Translations under genes and position numbers: made by a program
Assembly: GCF_016616095.2 (NCBI RefSeq)
Contig: NZ_CP067089.2
Coordinates: 1,984,001-2,048,000 of the forward strand
From: Breznakiella homolactica
GTDB taxonomy: Bacteria; Spirochaetota; Spirochaetia; Treponematales; Breznakiellaceae
Direction of reading: 5' to 3'
DNA length: 64,000 nucleotides
In this document: in pieces, positions 61,977 through 64,000 of the stretch
Position numbering within the stretch: position 1 is the stretch's first letter
How the letters are laid out: each line of letters opens with the position of its first letter
Notes under the pieces: model-generated
What the model was told of the DNA's origin: nothing
The model's input: only the letters and a program-made list of their open reading frames with translations
Database searches by the model: none

Positions 61977-62873
61977 ATGAAAGCACTCAGCCTCGACCGG
62001 AAAGCCGCCCGCTCCGGGGTGGGCATGGTACTTCCGGCGATGATTATCCTCGGAGTATTTATACTGTACCCGATTGTTCAGTCTTTCTGGATGAGCCTCC
62101 ACGACTGGAATATTCTGAAAAACCAGAGATCCTTTACGGGGATTTCAAATTATACAAAGGCCTTCAGCGACGAACGCTTTATAGGCGCCATGAAGAATAC
62201 CCTGATCTATACGGTGAGTTACGTACCGATCCTGATCGTAACATCCCTTATCACCGCGGTATTCCTGAATTACGGATTTACCGGCGCGGGCTTTTTCAAG
62301 GGGCTGCTCTTTATACCGGCGATTACATCCATGGCGATCATCGCCATCATTTTCCGGTTTCTCCTGGACGGTGACATCGGGCTGGTGAGTATCTGGCTGC
62401 GGAACGCCGGACTGCCGGTAAAGGATTTTCTCAGGATGCCCGAGACGGCCATGGGATCGGTAGTTTTCGTGGGGATCTGGCGTCAGCTGGGATTCAACAC
62501 GGTGATCTTTCTTTCCGGCCTGAACGCCATCCCCGACAGCCTGTATGAGGCCGCGGAAATCGACGGAGCCGGACGGTTCAGGCAGTTTATTTCCGTCTCG
62601 CTTCCCCTGCTCATGCCCACGATGAGTTTCGTGCTCATCACCAATCTGATCAACTCCTTTCAGGTCTTCGATCAGATTTACGTCATGACCAAGGGCGGCC
62701 CCATGTTCAGCACCGAAGTGCTGGTGTATTACATTTATTACCGTGGATTCAATGTGTTTGATATGGGCTACGCCTCGGCGCTGGCGTTCCTGCTGTTCTG
62801 CATAATCCTGGTCATTACACTTTTCAATCTGAGGGGATTCGGCAAGGCTGAACGGGGCGGAGGTTACGGATGA
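61977..62873 (+). CDS. Sugar ABC transporter permease, MalF/UgpA family
   Basis: A 298-residue permease with six helices and an EAA loop (LYEAAEIDGAGRFRQFISVSLPLLMP, about 182-207). AAGGAGA stands before the ATG. It overlaps the next permease gene by 4 bases (ATGA). No ATPase gene is visible in the operon up to the window end. Confidence 0.95.
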   Translation: MKALSLDRKAARSGVGMVLPAMIILGVFILYPIVQSFWMSLHDWNILKNQRSFTGISNYTKAFSDERFIGAMKNTLIYTVSYVPILIVTSLITAVFLNYGFTGAGFFKGLLFIPAITSMAIIAIIFRFLLDGDIGLVSIWLRNAGLPVKDFLRMPETAMGSVVFVGIWRQLGFNTVIFLSGLNAIPDSLYEAAEIDGAGRFRQFISVSLPLLMPTMSFVLITNLINSFQVFDQIYVMTKGGPMFSTEVLVYYIYYRGFNVFDMGYASALAFLLFCIILVITLFNLRGFGKAERGGGYG

Positions 62874-63697
62874 CGAAACTTTCAAAACCCGCCAACGCGA
62901 TTTTTCTGCTGCTCTTCATCTGCATCGGGGTGATTTTTTTTATTCCCTTCCTGTGGATGTTCCTTTCGTCGTTTAAGCCCGAGGCGCTGATCATGGGGCA
63001 GCCGGAAAAACTGTTTCCCGCAAAGGTAACCATGGACAACTACCGGAGCCTGCTGACCCAGATACCCTTCGGGCGGTTCCTGTTCAACTCCCTGTTCTTC
63101 GCCGGAGGCGTTACCCTCTGCTCACTGGTCCTGGATTCCATGGCTGGGTACGCCTTCGCGAAACTTCCCTTCAGGGGGAGCCCGGTCCTGTTTATTCTGG
63201 TACTGATCACCATGATGGTCCCCTTTCACATTACCATGATTCCCCTGTATCTGATGATGAGCAAAGTCAGAATTATCAACACCTTCTGGGGACTCATGCT
63301 GCCGCGTTTTTCCAACGCCTTCGGAATTTACTTTATGCGCCAGGCCTTCCTGTCGGTGCCCAACGACCTCATGGACGCGGGAAGGATCGACGGGCTTTCG
63401 GAATTCGGTATCTTCCGGCGGATCATGCTTCCGGTGGTGACGGCGTCTCTTTCGACCCTGGGGGTCTTTCACTTCATGTACAACTGGAACGATTTTCTCT
63501 GGCCCATGCTGATGACCAACACCGTGGAGATGCAGACCCTGCCGGTGGGACTCGCCCTGTTCCAGGGGGAGCATGTTATGGAACACGGCCCGATTTTCGC
63601 CGGCGCGGTCCTGTCGATCCTGCCTATTCTGGCAATCTTCCTGGCTTCGCAGAAAACATTTATCAAGGGGGTTGCCCTGAGCGGCATCAAAGGATGA
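62870..63697 (+). CDS. Sugar ABC transporter permease, MalG family
   Basis: A 275-residue permease paired with the MalF-type protein upstream. Six helices; the EAA loop is degenerate at its start (LMDAGRIDGLSEFGIFRRIMLPVVTAS, about 165-190). Confidence 0.95.
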   Translation: MTKLSKPANAIFLLLFICIGVIFFIPFLWMFLSSFKPEALIMGQPEKLFPAKVTMDNYRSLLTQIPFGRFLFNSLFFAGGVTLCSLVLDSMAGYAFAKLPFRGSPVLFILVLITMMVPFHITMIPLYLMMSKVRIINTFWGLMLPRFSNAFGIYFMRQAFLSVPNDLMDAGRIDGLSEFGIFRRIMLPVVTASLSTLGVFHFMYNWNDFLWPMLMTNTVEMQTLPVGLALFQGEHVMEHGPIFAGAVLSILPILAIFLASQKTFIKGVALSGIKG

Positions 63698-63700
63698 ATC

Positions 63701-64000
63701 ATGAACAAAGCTGACACCTCGAAGTTTCTCTGGTGCGCGGGTATCGAGGATACTTTCATAGCGGACCCCTTCCCCGCCACGGGAAAGACCCTGGATGAAT
63801 ACGAACTGACCGGCCATTACGGCCAATGGAAAGAGGACTTCGACCGGGTGCAGAACCTCGGGGTGGACGGGCTTCGCTGGGGCATGCCCTGGTACAGGGT
63901 GAACCCCGAAAAAAATAAATGGGACTGGACCTGGACCGACGAAACGATCCCCTATCTCGCCGAAGAAAAGGGCATCACCGTGATCCTCGACCTGATGCAC
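63701..64000 (+). CDS. GH1-like glycosidase, truncated by window end
   Basis: The first 100 codons of a TIM-barrel glycosidase: FLWCAGIEDTFI at the N-terminus, WKEDFDRVQNLGVDGLRWGMPWYRVNPEKNKWDW and KGITVILDLMH, the block that ends with the His-containing strand of clan GH-A. The pattern is that of family 1 beta-glucosidases in a divergent form. AAGGA lies 7 bases before the ATG, 3 bases past the permease stop. It probably cleaves the sugar imported by this operon; catalytic Glu residues lie beyond the window. Confidence 0.85.
   Translation, partial: MNKADTSKFLWCAGIEDTFIADPFPATGKTLDEYELTGHYGQWKEDFDRVQNLGVDGLRWGMPWYRVNPEKNKWDWTWTDETIPYLAEEKGITVILDLMH

Noticed and set aside
60992-62026. A 344-codon minus-strand frame opposite the third binding protein
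   Set aside because: Antisense shadow of a confidently assigned gene on the other strand.

Overview
The window looks like chromosomal DNA of a free-living or gut-associated, carbohydrate-fermenting spirochaete of the Treponema/Breznakiella type. This is an inference, not a database match. It rests on moderately GC-rich coding DNA with AT-rich promoters, three sugar ABC systems whose binding proteins carry an 'AGG' signature after the signal peptide, a Cache-type chemoreceptor, a bacteriohemerythrin, a glycyl radical enzyme and a citramalate route to isoleucine. I saw no rRNA, tRNA, CRISPR array or intact insertion sequence.

Layout. 1-1754: 3' part of a CPH-type heavy-metal P-type ATPase. 1766-5691: a minus-strand group with an acyltransferase-like protein, a coupled zinc-ribbon membrane protein and two alpha/beta hydrolases. 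5762-12757: a LacI-controlled sugar operon (regulator, binding protein, two permeases, intracellular glycosidase-like protein, EEP-family hydrolase) with two identical TTAACGTTAA operators upstream. 12939-14561: an aminotransferase preceded by what reads as a complete ribosome-mediated attenuator, with a 24-codon leader carrying five consecutive Ala codons, an antiterminator and a terminator. 14715-16268: a promoter-terminator unit for a structured RNA, a receiver and an HD-GYP domain split by a frameshift at an A8 run, and a sensor remnant. 16296-24564: chemoreceptor, EamA transporter, AraC-type regulator, TrmO, RsgA (with an unusual leader) and acyl-CoA ligase. 24951-27722: small XRE regulator, DUF4062 protein, WYL regulator and zinc-ribbon protein. 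27796-30213: cytoplasmic alpha-amylase and a membrane protein.

30320-39180 is the most unusual region. A divergent LacI-type regulator faces an operon of binding protein, glycyl radical enzyme, radical-activating enzyme, ABC ATPase and permease. The glycyl radical enzyme is split: the 756-residue catalytic protein lacks the C-terminal radical domain, which is encoded by its own 85-codon gene with its own Shine-Dalgarno sequence. Two near-consensus divergent promoters each have a related 16-bp operator at the expected start point. Hairpins separate the operon segments.

39261-51814: an RluA-type pseudouridine synthase and an eight-gene amino-acid operon, in transcription order a DAHP synthase-prephenate dehydratase fusion, ilvN, ilvC, leuA, cimA-like, leuB, ilvD, ilvB. 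It covers valine and parts of leucine, isoleucine (from citramalate) and phenylalanine synthesis; leuCD and the branched-chain aminotransferase are outside the window. 51971-55914: MarR regulator, AEC transporter, an Nramp-like transporter lacking the canonical metal ligands, and a DapA/NanA-type aldolase. 56172-60376: HAD phosphatase, bacteriohemerythrin, Sua5, a YgjV-GNAT-like protein and CorA. 60485-64000: a third sugar ABC operon running into a GH1-like glycosidase cut by the window end.

Coordinates of start codons were adjusted where a Shine-Dalgarno sequence, gene overlap or family length favoured an internal start. All family names come from motif reading alone, without a similarity search.
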